Notes under the pieces: model-generated | What the model was told of the DNA's origin: nothing | Seen by the model: only the letters and a program-made list of their open reading frames with translations | Databases searched by the model: none | NCBI GenBank assembly: GCA_003249035.1 | Contig: QBMK01000001.1 | Span: forward strand, 230,745-294,744 | DNA from: Pseudanabaena sp. | GTDB taxonomy: Bacteria; Cyanobacteriota; Cyanobacteriia; Pseudanabaenales; Pseudanabaenaceae | Direction: 5' to 3' | DNA length: 64,000 nt | Part shown: piece after piece, positions 34,788 to 43,047 of the stretch | Layout: each line of letters starts with the position of its first letter | Numbering within the stretch: the stretch's first letter is position 1 | Position numbers and translations under genes: made by a program

Positions 34788-37283
34788 ATGACAGCAACGA
34801 GTTCCGACTTACATCCTAATCCAACAGATGGCAACAAACCATCTGTTGTGAAGACGGCAACATCGTCAATTATGACGGTGCTGATCGTTGTTGCTGAAAC
34901 AGATTGTGCTACTTATATGCATTATCTCAAAGCCGATCCAAACTATGTCTATGAGTTTCTAGAAGCAAAAACCATAGCAGAAGGGCTGAGTTTATGGCGT
35001 GCTCATCAGCCCGATATTGTGCTTGTCGATTATGTACTTCCCGATGGTGAAGGCTTGGAGTTATTGGAAGCAATGACTGAAGAAACCCTAGCCACAAAGC
35101 TAGGGGCAATCGTCCTCACTGAGCATGGAAATGAACAAGAGCATTTGTCTGTGATGAGGATAGGAGCCGCCGACTATCTGGCAAAGGCAGAGGTTACGGC
35201 AACTTCGCTGCTTAACCGTGTTGGTCAAGTGAGCGCTCGCGTTGAACTCACCCGTCAATTGCAGCGATCGCAACAGCAAGAAATTTTAATTGCCAAAATT
35301 GCACTCCATATTCGGCAATATCTCAATATAAAAGATATTACTAACTCAATCGTTCAAGAAGTTCGTACATTTTTAAAAGCCGATCGCACAATTGTGTATC
35401 AGTTCAATCCTGACATGAGTGGAACGGTTGTCGCAGAGTCAGTTCTCTCACCATGGATATCAAGTCTAAATCAACGCATTGATGAGTGCTGTTTTCAAGA
35501 CAACCTCGGTGGAATGTATCGAGAAGGTCGAGTTTTCTCAACTTTCGATGTATATACATCTAACATATCTAAATGCCATCTAAAACTAATGGAACAGTTT
35601 CAGGTAAGGGCAAATTTAGTCTTACCAATCCTAATCAATGGACATGAAACTCAAAAACTGTGGGGCTTGCTCATCGCCCATCAATGTGAGGCTCCACGTA
35701 TTTGGGAAGAAGCTGATATTCGTTTACTTCAGCAATTATCGGTGCAGCTTGCGATCGCCCTGCAACAAGCCGAACTCTATCAAAATCTCCAGAAAAGCAA
35801 TACTGAATTAGAAAACCGTGTGGTTGAGCGCTGTGCTGAGCTTTCTCAGCGCCAACAGCAATTTATAGTTCTTGCCGAGAACTCGCCTAACGTGATTATG
35901 CGCCTCGATCAGCAACTGCGACACCTCTACGTTAATCTAGCCATAGAGAGAGCTACAGGTATTCCCGTTAAAGATTTTCTGGGTAAAACCCTTCGAGAAA
36001 TGGGATTCCCCGAAAAGAATGTTGCCATTCTCGAATCTTCTGCGCAAAGATTGCTCAAAACTGGAGAAGACCAGCGATATGAAATCGATTATCCCTTCCC
36101 AAAAGATCAGGGAATGGGATATTACCGCGCTCATCTCATTCCTGAATATGCTCCAGACGGCAAAATTGCCACGATACTATCGATCTTCTATGACATTACG
36201 CTGGACAAACTAAATGAAGTAGCTCTCCAAGAAACAAACAGGCGTTGGCAATATTTACTAGATAATGTGAGCTTAATCGTTTTGGGCTTGAACTGCGCGG
36301 GAGAAGTAGAATATGTCAATCCATTTTTTCTAGACCTTACAGGCTATACACTAGATGAAGCAATGGGCAAAGACTGGTTCTCTTGTTTTTTACCTCAGCA
36401 AAATCAAACAGAGATTAGAGGGGTTTTTTCTGAATTACAGACTAGGGGTCTTCATAAATATTATCAAAATTCCATTATCACTAAGTCAGGTGAAGAAAGA
36501 ATGATCGCATGGAACAATACTATCCTGCGCAATCAACAAGACGAAATTATTGGAACCCTAAGCATTGGTGAAGATATTACTGAGAAATTGAAAATCGATC
36601 GACTAAAAAGTGAATTTATTTCCGTTGTCAGCCACGAACTCAGGACTCCCTTAACTTCGATTCGTGGTGCGTTAGGCTTACTAGCTTCTGGCGTATTAGC
36701 TACCCGACCTGAAACTGCCCAGAATATGCTCAAGATTGCCTCCTCTGATACTGAAAGGTTAGTGCGGCTGGTCAATGAAATTCTGGACTTAGACCGATTA
36801 GAATCCAGCAAAGTCTCGCTTGAGCGCAGCTGGTGTAATGTGTTCGATCTATGTCAACAGGCGACAGAGACGATGCAGGCGCTCGCCGCCGAAAGTCAGG
36901 TCGAAATATTATGCAATGCCCAGTCACAGCAAATTTTTGCCGATTGCGATCGGCTCGTCCAAACCCTAGTTAATTTACTCAGTAATGCAATTAAGTTCTC
37001 ACCGCCTCAAAGTCAAGTGCATCTGGAAGCCGAACAAATTGCCGATGAGATTGTCTTTCGAGTATGCGATCGCGGTCGCGGTATTCCCGAAAATCATCTA
37101 GAAAGTATTTTTGGACGCTTCAATCAAGTCGATGCTTCTGATTCCCGCCAAAAGGGAGGGACAGGCTTAGGTTTAGCGATCTGCCGCAGCATTGTCCAAC
37201 AACATGGTGGCAAGATTTGGGTCAAGAGTGTATTGTCAGAAGGCAGCACTTTTTCGTTTACCATTCCCCACCGCATAGTCTAA
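34788..37283 (+). CDS. REC-GAF-PAS-PAS-histidine kinase
   Basis: 831 residues: receiver domain about 28-150 ('ADCATYMHYLK' region divergent, phospho-Asp in 'PDIVLVDYVLPDGEG'), GAF about 175-340 of the type found in phytochrome-like kinases ('DRTIVYQFNPDMSGTVVAES', 'WGLLIAHQCEAPR'), coiled coil, two PAS domains about 365-610, HisKA with His near 615 in 'VVSHELRTPLTS', and HATPase to the end. No canonical bilin cysteine is evident in the GAF. The last 215 residues are nearly a copy of the end of the preceding gene, indicating duplication of a kinase module. Confidence 0.94.
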   Translation: MTATSSDLHPNPTDGNKPSVVKTATSSIMTVLIVVAETDCATYMHYLKADPNYVYEFLEAKTIAEGLSLWRAHQPDIVLVDYVLPDGEGLELLEAMTEETLATKLGAIVLTEHGNEQEHLSVMRIGAADYLAKAEVTATSLLNRVGQVSARVELTRQLQRSQQQEILIAKIALHIRQYLNIKDITNSIVQEVRTFLKADRTIVYQFNPDMSGTVVAESVLSPWISSLNQRIDECCFQDNLGGMYREGRVFSTFDVYTSNISKCHLKLMEQFQVRANLVLPILINGHETQKLWGLLIAHQCEAPRIWEEADIRLLQQLSVQLAIALQQAELYQNLQKSNTELENRVVERCAELSQRQQQFIVLAENSPNVIMRLDQQLRHLYVNLAIERATGIPVKDFLGKTLREMGFPEKNVAILESSAQRLLKTGEDQRYEIDYPFPKDQGMGYYRAHLIPEYAPDGKIATILSIFYDITLDKLNEVALQETNRRWQYLLDNVSLIVLGLNCAGEVEYVNPFFLDLTGYTLDEAMGKDWFSCFLPQQNQTEIRGVFSELQTRGLHKYYQNSIITKSGEERMIAWNNTILRNQQDEIIGTLSIGEDITEKLKIDRLKSEFISVVSHELRTPLTSIRGALGLLASGVLATRPETAQNMLKIASSDTERLVRLVNEILDLDRLESSKVSLERSWCNVFDLCQQATETMQALAAESQVEILCNAQSQQIFADCDRLVQTLVNLLSNAIKFSPPQSQVHLEAEQIADEIVFRVCDRGRGIPENHLESIFGRFNQVDASDSRQKGGTGLGLAICRSIVQQHGGKIWVKSVLSEGSTFSFTIPHRIV

Positions 37284-37287
37284 GGAT

Positions 37288-37337
37288 CCAATAATTGTTG
37301 AGTCGAGCAAAGCTCGACTCAACAATTATTGGTTTTT
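37288..37337 (+). terminator. Terminator after the kinase pair
   Basis: 21-bp perfect stem 'ccaataattgttgagtcgagc' with AAA loop, followed by TTTTT. It begins 5 bp after the stop of the 831-residue kinase. Confidence 0.88.
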
Positions 37338-37389
37338 AAATCGCACAAGTTATTTGATTTGCAATCCGTTAAGAGGAAATTCTAAATTT

Positions 37390-37767
37390 ATGACTACCAA
37401 ATCAATTTTACTGATTGATGATGAGCCAAATCTTGCGGAAGTCATTGCAGTCTGTCTAGAAAGCTTTAAAGGATGGAAAGTACAAATAGCTAATTCTGGC
37501 AAAGCAGGGCTTGACCTGGTGGAAAATGTCAACCCAGATGCAATTCTCCTTGATGTGATGATGCCTAAAATGGATGGTATCACCGTCTATCAAAGCTTAC
37601 AAAAGAATCCAGTTACTCAAAATATTCCCGTAATCTTCTTAACTGCCAAAGTACAGGTAAGCGATCGCGATCGGTTAACTCAACTAGGTGTGGCAGGTAT
37701 AATTGCCAAGCCATTCGAGCCTCTCAAAATTGCCGATCAAATTTCACAAATTTTAGGGTGGTTGTGA
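37390..37767 (+). CDS. Single-domain response regulator
   Basis: 125 residues from the ATG at 37390 (the ORF opens 12 codons earlier without a ribosome-binding site; AAGAGG precedes this start). Receiver domain only: 'ILLIDDEPNLAEVI', phospho-Asp in 'PDAILLDVMMPKMDG', Thr in 'VIFLTAKV', Lys in 'GIIAKPFEPLKI'. With no output domain it acts through protein contacts, probably as a relay partner of the kinases just upstream. It is a paralogue of the regulator at 39283. Confidence 0.93.
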   Translation: MTTKSILLIDDEPNLAEVIAVCLESFKGWKVQIANSGKAGLDLVENVNPDAILLDVMMPKMDGITVYQSLQKNPVTQNIPVIFLTAKVQVSDRDRLTQLGVAGIIAKPFEPLKIADQISQILGWL

Positions 37768-37888
37768 AGTTATCTCTAGTTTCTTTGAATTTTTAAAGTG
37801 CTTTGATATTTGGAGATATTTTGTAGCCTAGCTAATTTCGTGACCATAATTTAACTATTCAGGTAGATTGCCTAATCGGAGAGTTCTC

Positions 37889-38878
37889 ATGTTATTTGTT
37901 ACAAATCGAGTTTTTAAAGAAGGAATTACGCCCAAGGGAGCCGATGGCAAACTGCAATTGCCGCGATCGGTAAATTTTAATTTGAGTAATAATCAAGCTG
38001 AGCAGTCAATCTATTTTTGCCGACAAGACGGCTATGAAAAATATACTGAGATTGGTAGTCAAGCATTTTTGACAGAGCTCAAAAACTCGGAAGCAAAGGA
38101 AATTCTTTTCTATATTCATGGATATGCTAATCTGCCTGAGCCGGCGATTTTCCCACGAGCAAGAGAATTGCAGAGTCTTTTTGATCGCAAAGAGAGTAAA
38201 CGGATAGTTGTTGTGCCGCTCATTTGGCCCTGTGGCAACGATCCTGGTCAGATCAAAGACTACTTTGACGATCAAATTGCTGCCGATCAGAGTGGTATTG
38301 CATTTGCCCGACTATTTCAAAAGTTTCTAGCTTGGCGAGAAAAGCCCGCAACCGATAATTCGCCTCCCTGTACTAAGCGCATTAACATTTTGGCGCATTC
38401 GATGGGCAACCGAGTTTTACGAGTTACTTTTGCCAATATTGTTCAATATTTTTTACCCCAAGGAATGCCACTGATATTTCGCAATATCTTCATGGCAGCT
38501 GCTGATATCGTCAACGAGGCACTAGAGGCAGGGCAAGAGGGGCAGTATATTCCAACAGCAGCAAGGAATGTGGTCGTCTATTATGCGGCTGACGATCTAG
38601 CCATGCGCGCAAGTAAGGTCGCTAATATCGGCAAGATTGCTTCACGGCGTTTGGGGCACACGGGCCCAGAGCATATTGATAAAGTCAGTAAGAATGTGTA
38701 TGCCCTAGATTGTGACGATTTCAATTCTGTCTATGATTCGCCTATAGGACATGGTTATTTTGCAGGCGACGGCAGGGGAAATGCAGGGATTTTGTTTAAC
38801 CACATGTGGCGCTGCATAGAAACTGGGCGTGTTCCGATGAATCCGCCAGACGCTCAGACTTCTATTTTAAGAAATTAG
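37889..38878 (+). CDS. Alpha/beta hydrolase, DUF900 family
   Basis: 329 residues from the ATG at 37889, which has a 'cggagag' site upstream; the track's TTG start is seven codons earlier. The fold markers are 'ILFYIHGYANLPEPA', the nucleophile elbow 'INILAHSMGNRVLR' (Ser in HSMGN) and a late 'DSPIGHGYF' histidine region. DUF900 proteins are esterase/lipase-like hydrolases of unknown substrate. No signal peptide. It sits between two response regulators but shows no direct signalling domain. Confidence 0.88.
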   Translation: MLFVTNRVFKEGITPKGADGKLQLPRSVNFNLSNNQAEQSIYFCRQDGYEKYTEIGSQAFLTELKNSEAKEILFYIHGYANLPEPAIFPRARELQSLFDRKESKRIVVVPLIWPCGNDPGQIKDYFDDQIAADQSGIAFARLFQKFLAWREKPATDNSPPCTKRINILAHSMGNRVLRVTFANIVQYFLPQGMPLIFRNIFMAAADIVNEALEAGQEGQYIPTAARNVVVYYAADDLAMRASKVANIGKIASRRLGHTGPEHIDKVSKNVYALDCDDFNSVYDSPIGHGYFAGDGRGNAGILFNHMWRCIETGRVPMNPPDAQTSILRN

Positions 38879-38883
38879 CCCCC

Positions 38884-38920
38884 AAAGATAAAGGCGGCGC
38901 TTCGCGCCACCTTTATCTTT
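38884..38920 (+). terminator. Family A hairpin after the hydrolase
   Basis: 17-bp stem 'aaagataaaggcggcgc' with TTC loop and one non-Watson-Crick position, 5 bp after the stop codon. GCGGCGC tip as in Family A. Confidence 0.8.
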
Positions 38921-38956
38921 GTTTCCCCGCCGAAGGCGCGGCTCCCCCCGATACTT

Positions 38957-39060
38957 ATACCAAAACTAAAAATGGCTACGCCATTTTTAGTTTTGAGAAA
39001 CCTTACTGGGTTTGGTTTTTAATTCACAAAAGTGTTGTCACACTTTCGTGAATTGGTATT
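38957..39060 (-). repeat. Family B double-hairpin element, copy 1
   Basis: Minus-strand orientation. Hairpin 1 is at 39021-39054 ('aattcacgaaagtg' with a G-U pair on the minus strand), hairpin 2 at 38961-38995 ('caaaactaaaaatggc' with its complement). They are joined by a linker containing 'aaaaccaaacccagtaagg'. Short 'taccaa' and 'ttggta' ends bound the unit. Similar units are at 40731 and 44799. Confidence 0.8.
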
Positions 39061-39083
39061 AGACGAGGAAACGCAATATATTG

Positions 39084-39170
39084 CTATAGCCACTGTAGCT
39101 GAGACATAAAACCCAAAATAGAGTTGCGGCGCTTCGCGCCGCAACTCTATTTTGGGTTTTGTCCTAACGT
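39084..39170. repeat. Family A palindromic repeat
   Basis: 25-bp perfect stem 39108-39132 with 39136-39160 and TTC loop. Outer arm AAAACCCAAA and tip GCGGCGC are conserved; middle 'atagagtt' is copy-specific. Flanks 'tatagcca' and 'gagacata' on the left and 'gtcctaacg' on the right match the unit seen at 9261. Confidence 0.85.
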
Positions 39171-39282
39171 CTTTTGCTGAGGAATCCTATGAATATTGGG
39201 CTTCCTCAGATTATCCTCATTTTTATTTTCTACACTGGGTTTCAAATTTCAGAAACAAGGCGAATCGCACTTTAACGTCCGA

Positions 39283-39666
39283 ATGGAAAATACAGCTAGC
39301 AAAACGATTTTATTGATCGAAGATGAAGAATATGTTTGCCAAATTGTGCAAACGTCTCTAGAAGTTTTCAGCAACTGGCAAATAGCAACTGCTAGATCGG
39401 GCAAAGAAGGATTAGCCGCCAGCGCCACAGTCAAACCTGACGCAATTGTGCTGGATATAATGATGCCAAATATGGATGGGTTTGATGTACTCAAAGAATT
39501 ACAAGCCGATCAGCAACTTGCAAATATTCCTGTTGTTTTATTGACATCTCGCATAGATCTCACCGAACCTCAAGAAATTTCACGATTAGGTGTCAAAGGT
39601 ACGATCGCCAAACCATTCTACGTTCTCTCTCTCGTTAATCAAATTTCCAATCTTTTAGGCTGGTAG
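39283..39666 (+). CDS. Single-domain response regulator
   Basis: 127 residues from ATG 39283; the longer ORF from 39196 adds a hydrophobic stretch that is unlikely to belong. Receiver motifs: 'ILLIEDEEYVCQIV', phospho-Asp in 'PDAIVLDIMMPNMDG', 'VVLLTSRI', Lys in 'GTIAKPFYVLSL'. It closely resembles the regulator at 37390 and probably arose by duplication; both may serve the same kinases. Confidence 0.92.
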   Translation: MENTASKTILLIEDEEYVCQIVQTSLEVFSNWQIATARSGKEGLAASATVKPDAIVLDIMMPNMDGFDVLKELQADQQLANIPVVLLTSRIDLTEPQEISRLGVKGTIAKPFYVLSLVNQISNLLGW

Positions 39667-39703
39667 GGGTGATAAGTAGCTAGGCACAATTAAATATAAA
39701 ACT

Positions 39704-39746
39704 CCAAAATATATACCCGCCGCGCAGCGGTGGGTATATATTTTGG
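39704..39746 (+). terminator. Terminator hairpin after response regulator
   Basis: 19-bp stem 'ccaaaatatatacccgccg' with one G-T wobble and a 'cgcag' loop, 37 bp after the stop. Preceded by 'ataaaact', a decayed Family A arm. Confidence 0.75.
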
Positions 39747-39915
39747 CTATGTTTTTTTAATTATTCCGAGGCACTTATAGCGATCACCCTAAAAAAAATA
39801 CTGTTGCCTCAGAATTTCCTCATTATTTGTCGCTATTTTTAAAGTGTGAGGGAAGGTCTTATATCAAAAAAATCTTGACTAGCTATTTATACTTACGATT
39901 CAGGTATTCACGAAT

Positions 39916-40203
39916 ATGGAGTTAAATGCATCAGTTCATGAATTAGGTTGGTGGATTGAAATTTTGACCGCACAGCCCCTGTGTCTTTACTACTTTGGCC
40001 CATTTATAGTCGAACATGAAGCAGAATGCTTGAAAACAGGATTCATCGAGGATCTTCTCGTTGAAAATGCCTTGATCCTCTCGACTAACATTCAATTTTT
40101 GCAACCTAGCCAAGTAACTTTGACAGGTGAGAATCTGCGATCGAAAGTCCATGTATTTAGAAGAAACGATAAAAACAGAATTGCCATAGGCAATCCCGTT
40201 TGA
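39916..40203 (+). CDS. DUF1816 domain protein
   Basis: 95 residues. The single small domain has the DUF1816 pattern 'WWIEILTAQPLCLYYFGPF' followed by 'AECLKTGFIEDLLVENA' and 'LQPSQVTL'. DUF1816 occurs almost only in cyanobacteria, often near or fused to signalling and phycobilisome-related proteins, with no proven function. It follows the response-regulator cluster with its own upstream gap of 250 bp. Confidence 0.82.
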   Translation: MELNASVHELGWWIEILTAQPLCLYYFGPFIVEHEAECLKTGFIEDLLVENALILSTNIQFLQPSQVTLTGENLRSKVHVFRRNDKNRIAIGNPV

Positions 40204-40258
40204 TATTTCAATTTAGCCATTCATAATTTTAACTATTGCGACTTAAAGGCTTTTCCTC

Positions 40259-40726
40259 ATGAAAAAAATCGCTCTCTCTTATCAATGCCCTGTAACTGGT
40301 CCAGATTCTGTGCTTTGGCAACTGCAATGTCATTTACGCATCATTTATCAGCCGTTTGGGCAGCAGATCGCGATCGTTTCACCACAAAATTGTGAAATTG
40401 GTTGGTTTATTCCGTCTCAAGTAGAAAAACTTGCCACACAGATTGTTCACGATTTTCAACTTAATCCCAATCGCCTAATTTGGATCGAACACGATCCAAA
40501 TTACACCAACAGACCAATTTGCACAGAATATAGTGAGGTCACATTTCAATGGAATCAAGCGATCGCTACTAATCCTCAATGGCACGATATCTCTAATGAG
40601 TTGATAGAATTATTAGTCGCTGATACCGACTATAGCGACTCTTGGAGCAAAATTCATTTGTTTGCCACCCCTTCACGAATGCTCCAAAACAATTCGTATT
40701 TGCACAAAACAAAAGAGTACGCCTGA
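40259..40726 (+). CDS. Hypothetical protein, 155 aa
   Basis: Soluble, no signal or membrane segment. Aromatic-rich, with 'LSYQCPVTGPDSVLWQLQCHLRI', 'RLIWIEHDPNY' and 'EVTFQWNQAIATNPQW'. Not recognised. It lies 55 bp after the DUF1816 gene on the same strand and may be co-transcribed. A Family B element begins 5 bp after its stop codon. Confidence 0.6.
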   Translation: MKKIALSYQCPVTGPDSVLWQLQCHLRIIYQPFGQQIAIVSPQNCEIGWFIPSQVEKLATQIVHDFQLNPNRLIWIEHDPNYTNRPICTEYSEVTFQWNQAIATNPQWHDISNELIELLVADTDYSDSWSKIHLFATPSRMLQNNSYLHKTKEYA

Positions 40727-40730
40727 TCCC

Positions 40731-40826
40731 AATTCACAAAAGTGTGACAACACTTTTGTGAATTAAAAACCAAACCCAGCAAGGATTTACAAAAGCACAA
40801 AATGGCATAGCCATTTTGTGCTTTTG
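40731..40826 (+). repeat. Family B double-hairpin element, copy 2
   Basis: Hairpin 1 at 40731-40764 is a perfect 15-bp stem 'aattcacaaaagtgt'. Linker 'aaaaaccaaacccagcaagg'. Hairpin 2 at 40790-40826 is a perfect 17-bp stem 'caaaagcacaaaatggc' with ATA loop. Relative to copies 1 and 3, hairpin 2 has changed on both arms so that pairing is kept. Confidence 0.85.
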
Positions 40827-40855
40827 TATGACAAGATTTGTCGCTGTTAGAAACG

Positions 40856-41443
40856 CTAAATTCCTGCCTTCACAAAAAACTGCTCTGAAGTTACTACCAA
40901 ATCAGAAAAAAGCTCATCTGTTAATCGGCGATCGCCTCGATAAGTCTCAGGTGGGCGATCGCCAAAAAATACGGTCAGGCTTCGCATTGGTGGATAAACT
41001 ACCCAGACGCGATCGACTCCTGCATCCAAATAGTCTGTAGCTTTCTGCGCTAACTGGTTAAAAGTCTGATCGGGCGACACAATTTCAATTACCAACTCAG
41101 GCAATACAGGACATGGGGCATCCTCACGCCAATCAGCAGCAAGGCGATCGTAAGAAACATACAGTAAGTCAGGGACAGGAACCCAATTTTCACCTCGCCG
41201 TTTTAAGACTACCGACCACTCGATCGCTACCTGTCCAAAACCGTTAGCCCAAGCTGACAGATCGCTCCAGAAGGATGCAGTTAAACGAGAATGAAAGAAT
41301 TTTGGGGACATTTTTTTAATTGCGGCTCCTTCGACTAACTCATAACTTTCATCATTATCTGGCAAGTCCAAAAATTGCTCTAATGTCAGCTTTTGCTTTA
41401 CCTCTGATTCAGTTTCGGCTTTTTCGATAACAACACTGGTCAT
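40856..41443 (-). CDS. Uma2 family putative endonuclease
   Basis: 195 residues with the Uma2/DUF820 pattern: 'LTLEQFLDLPDNDESYELVEG', 'VPVPDLLYVSYDRLA', 'PELVIEIVSPDQT' and 'KATDYLDAGVDRVWVVYP'. The fold is PD-(D/E)XK-like, with the acidic residue in 'PDLLYV' and 'ELVIEIVS' forming the expected site. These proteins are hugely expanded in cyanobacteria; their biological role is unclear. It begins 4 bp after DUF1818 and so is probably expressed with rpoZ. Confidence 0.92.
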   Translation of the reverse strand: MTSVVIEKAETESEVKQKLTLEQFLDLPDNDESYELVEGAAIKKMSPKFFHSRLTASFWSDLSAWANGFGQVAIEWSVVLKRRGENWVPVPDLLYVSYDRLAADWREDAPCPVLPELVIEIVSPDQTFNQLAQKATDYLDAGVDRVWVVYPPMRSLTVFFGDRPPETYRGDRRLTDELFSDLVVTSEQFFVKAGI

Positions 41444-41447
41444 TTCT

Positions 41448-41843
41448 TTAACTCCTAGCTGCGATTATATTGGCGATCGCTCCAATCAAAAAAGGCACAG
41501 CCGCCGCATCCCAAAAACCTTCAAAACGACGTCCAGTCAAAAATTGTAAGTGCAAAGTAAAAGCGTCGGGAAATCCATTAACTTCAAGGCTAATATCTTC
41601 AGTTTCTAATGTGCAACAAATTTTTTCACCGTCCGATAGCTCGGCAGCCATTAGCTGCATCGTCTCAGCAAGTTGTGATGCTAGCTTACAAAAATCATTA
41701 AATTCACTTTTAGTTAGCTCGATCGCCCAACTGTCTGTCCCCACCAACCCCTTGTATATATCTACATCCGAGCGAAACCCTATTCGCCAACCCTCACCAC
41801 TTAATAGCTGCTTAGATGTATCCTGAGACGCGAAATTTAGCAT
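41448..41843 (-). CDS. DUF1818 family protein
   Basis: 131 residues with the conserved cyanobacterial pattern 'GEGWRIGFRSDVDIYKGLVG', 'DSWAIELTKSEFNDFCKL' and 'LQFLTGRRFEGFWDAAAV'. DUF1818 is a small soluble family without known activity. It follows rpoZ by 49 bp with a hairpin between, and precedes the Uma2 gene by 4 bp. Confidence 0.85.
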   Translation of the reverse strand: MLNFASQDTSKQLLSGEGWRIGFRSDVDIYKGLVGTDSWAIELTKSEFNDFCKLASQLAETMQLMAAELSDGEKICCTLETEDISLEVNGFPDAFTLHLQFLTGRRFEGFWDAAAVPFLIGAIANIIAARS

Positions 41844-41852
41844 ATTAATTAT

Positions 41853-41886
41853 TAGAATCGGTGGCGCATTGCGCCACCAAATTCTA
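41853..41886 (-). terminator. Hairpin between rpoZ and DUF1818
   Basis: 'agaat' arms and a 'ggtggcgc att gcgccacc' core form a hairpin in the 49-bp gap. It may attenuate rpoZ transcription before DUF1818; the tip resembles Family A. Confidence 0.55.
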
Positions 41887-41892
41887 TAGCTT

Positions 41893-42117
41893 TCAGTCGC
41901 TCAGAATTTCAGGCTGAGACATTTCGTCAGACATTTCCATAATGGCGCGTAAAATCGGCTTCATCATGCGATCGTCATAGTCGTCATCTTCATAACGTCT
42001 GAGCTTGGCTCGGTTCGCAACTTGTACCGTGATTCGATAACGGTTAGAAGATGCGTTGATCAGTTCTTCGACACGACGAATAATTTGCGATGAGTCAATA
42101 GTGTATCGTTTTGCCAT
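41893..42117 (-). CDS. rpoZ: RNA polymerase omega subunit
   Basis: 74 residues from '[13 protein letters not shown]' at 42117; the ORF's earlier start adds 16 residues unlike any omega subunit. Motifs '[24 protein letters not shown]' and '[15 protein letters not shown]' are those of cyanobacterial omega, a small subunit that aids assembly of RNA polymerase and sigma-factor recruitment. Divergent from the response regulator at 42277. Confidence 0.92.
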   Translation of the reverse strand: MAKRYTIDSSQIIRRVEELINASSNRYRITVQVANRAKLRRYEDDDYDDRMMKPILRAIMEMSDEMSQPEILSD

Positions 42118-42276
42118 AAAACCGAAAGAAAATGGATCTTTTAAGTTTAACGCGATCGCGCTCATCTTGAACAGAGCAGAAAATATTTCAACAACTTAGT
42201 TTTGTGATGTAACGAGTTTTGTGATGTAATATGATGGTCTCGCATAATAGCCATTTGGGGCGGATTCTTCAAATCC

Positions 42277-42969
42277 ATGACTGCAAAGAAAGTACTGGTA
42301 ATTGACGACAGTATTATGATCCGCAAAATGGTTAAAAGCATTTTGTCGGGCAAGTATGATGTCTTAGAAGCAAGTGATGGCAAATCAGGTCTAGATGCCG
42401 CTCGAAGAGCCTTTCCTGACCTAATTTTGCTTGATTTCGTGATGCCCAAATACAATGGCTATCAGACCTTACAGGCAATCCGTCGAGTTGAAGGATTACA
42501 AAAAGTTCCTGTAATCATGATTTCGGGACTCAAAGAACAAGTCACCGAGCATGTACCTGAGCCATTCACTGAGTTTGATTTTCTCGAAAAGCCTTTTGAA
42601 GCTGATGTTTTAGTTTCTCGCATCCAAAACTTTTTGTCGCCCGAGCCGGCTCAAACTGTTGTAGAAACTTCTTCTCGATCATCTGCACCTCCTGCGGTCA
42701 GAGAGATGCCTCGTACCGAAGAACCTAGTCTGCAAACGATCGTCAATCGACTCACTGCGACTGAGACTTTGCTCGTACAAGGGATAGAGAACTTGATTCA
42801 GCGAGAAGTTGTGGCTAGGTTTAATGAGTTAAATACTCGCCTTGACAATCAAGACAAGGTGATTAAGGCTATGAGTCAGCGCATGGACAAAATTTCCGAA
42901 CAAATTGACCACCAAAATAAAGGGTTAATGGTAATTTTGCGCGAGCTAAAATCCTTGCAAGGCAAATAA
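42277..42969 (+). CDS. Response regulator with C-terminal coiled coil
   Basis: 230 residues. Receiver domain about 3-122 ('VLVIDDSIMIRKMVKSIL', phospho-Asp in 'PDLILLDFVMPKYNG', Lys in 'DFLEKPFEADVL'). A Pro/Ser-rich linker about 125-150 leads to a helical, probably coiled-coil tail about 155-230 ('FNELNTRLDNQDKVIKAMSQ'). The tail likely mediates dimerisation; no DNA-binding or enzymatic domain is present. A terminator overlaps the stop. Confidence 0.92.
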   Translation: MTAKKVLVIDDSIMIRKMVKSILSGKYDVLEASDGKSGLDAARRAFPDLILLDFVMPKYNGYQTLQAIRRVEGLQKVPVIMISGLKEQVTEHVPEPFTEFDFLEKPFEADVLVSRIQNFLSPEPAQTVVETSSRSSAPPAVREMPRTEEPSLQTIVNRLTATETLLVQGIENLIQREVVARFNELNTRLDNQDKVIKAMSQRMDKISEQIDHQNKGLMVILRELKSLQGK

Positions 42970-43004
42970 AAAAAGGGGAGGCGCTAAGCACCTCCCCTTT
43001 TTTA
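42968..43004 (+). terminator. Intrinsic terminator
   Basis: 'aaaaaaggggaggc' pairs with 'gcacctccccttttttt'-like sequence around a short loop, ending in a T-run. It starts at the stop codon of the coiled-coil response regulator and faces cruF, so it may serve both. Confidence 0.88.
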
Positions 43005-43047
43005 TAGCTGAAGCCAATTGTAGACAGCTATATTTATTTGTTTCGTT

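Noticed and set aside
38806-39051. 81-residue ORF past the hydrolase gene
   Set aside because: It overlaps the hydrolase and then runs through Family A and Family B repeats.
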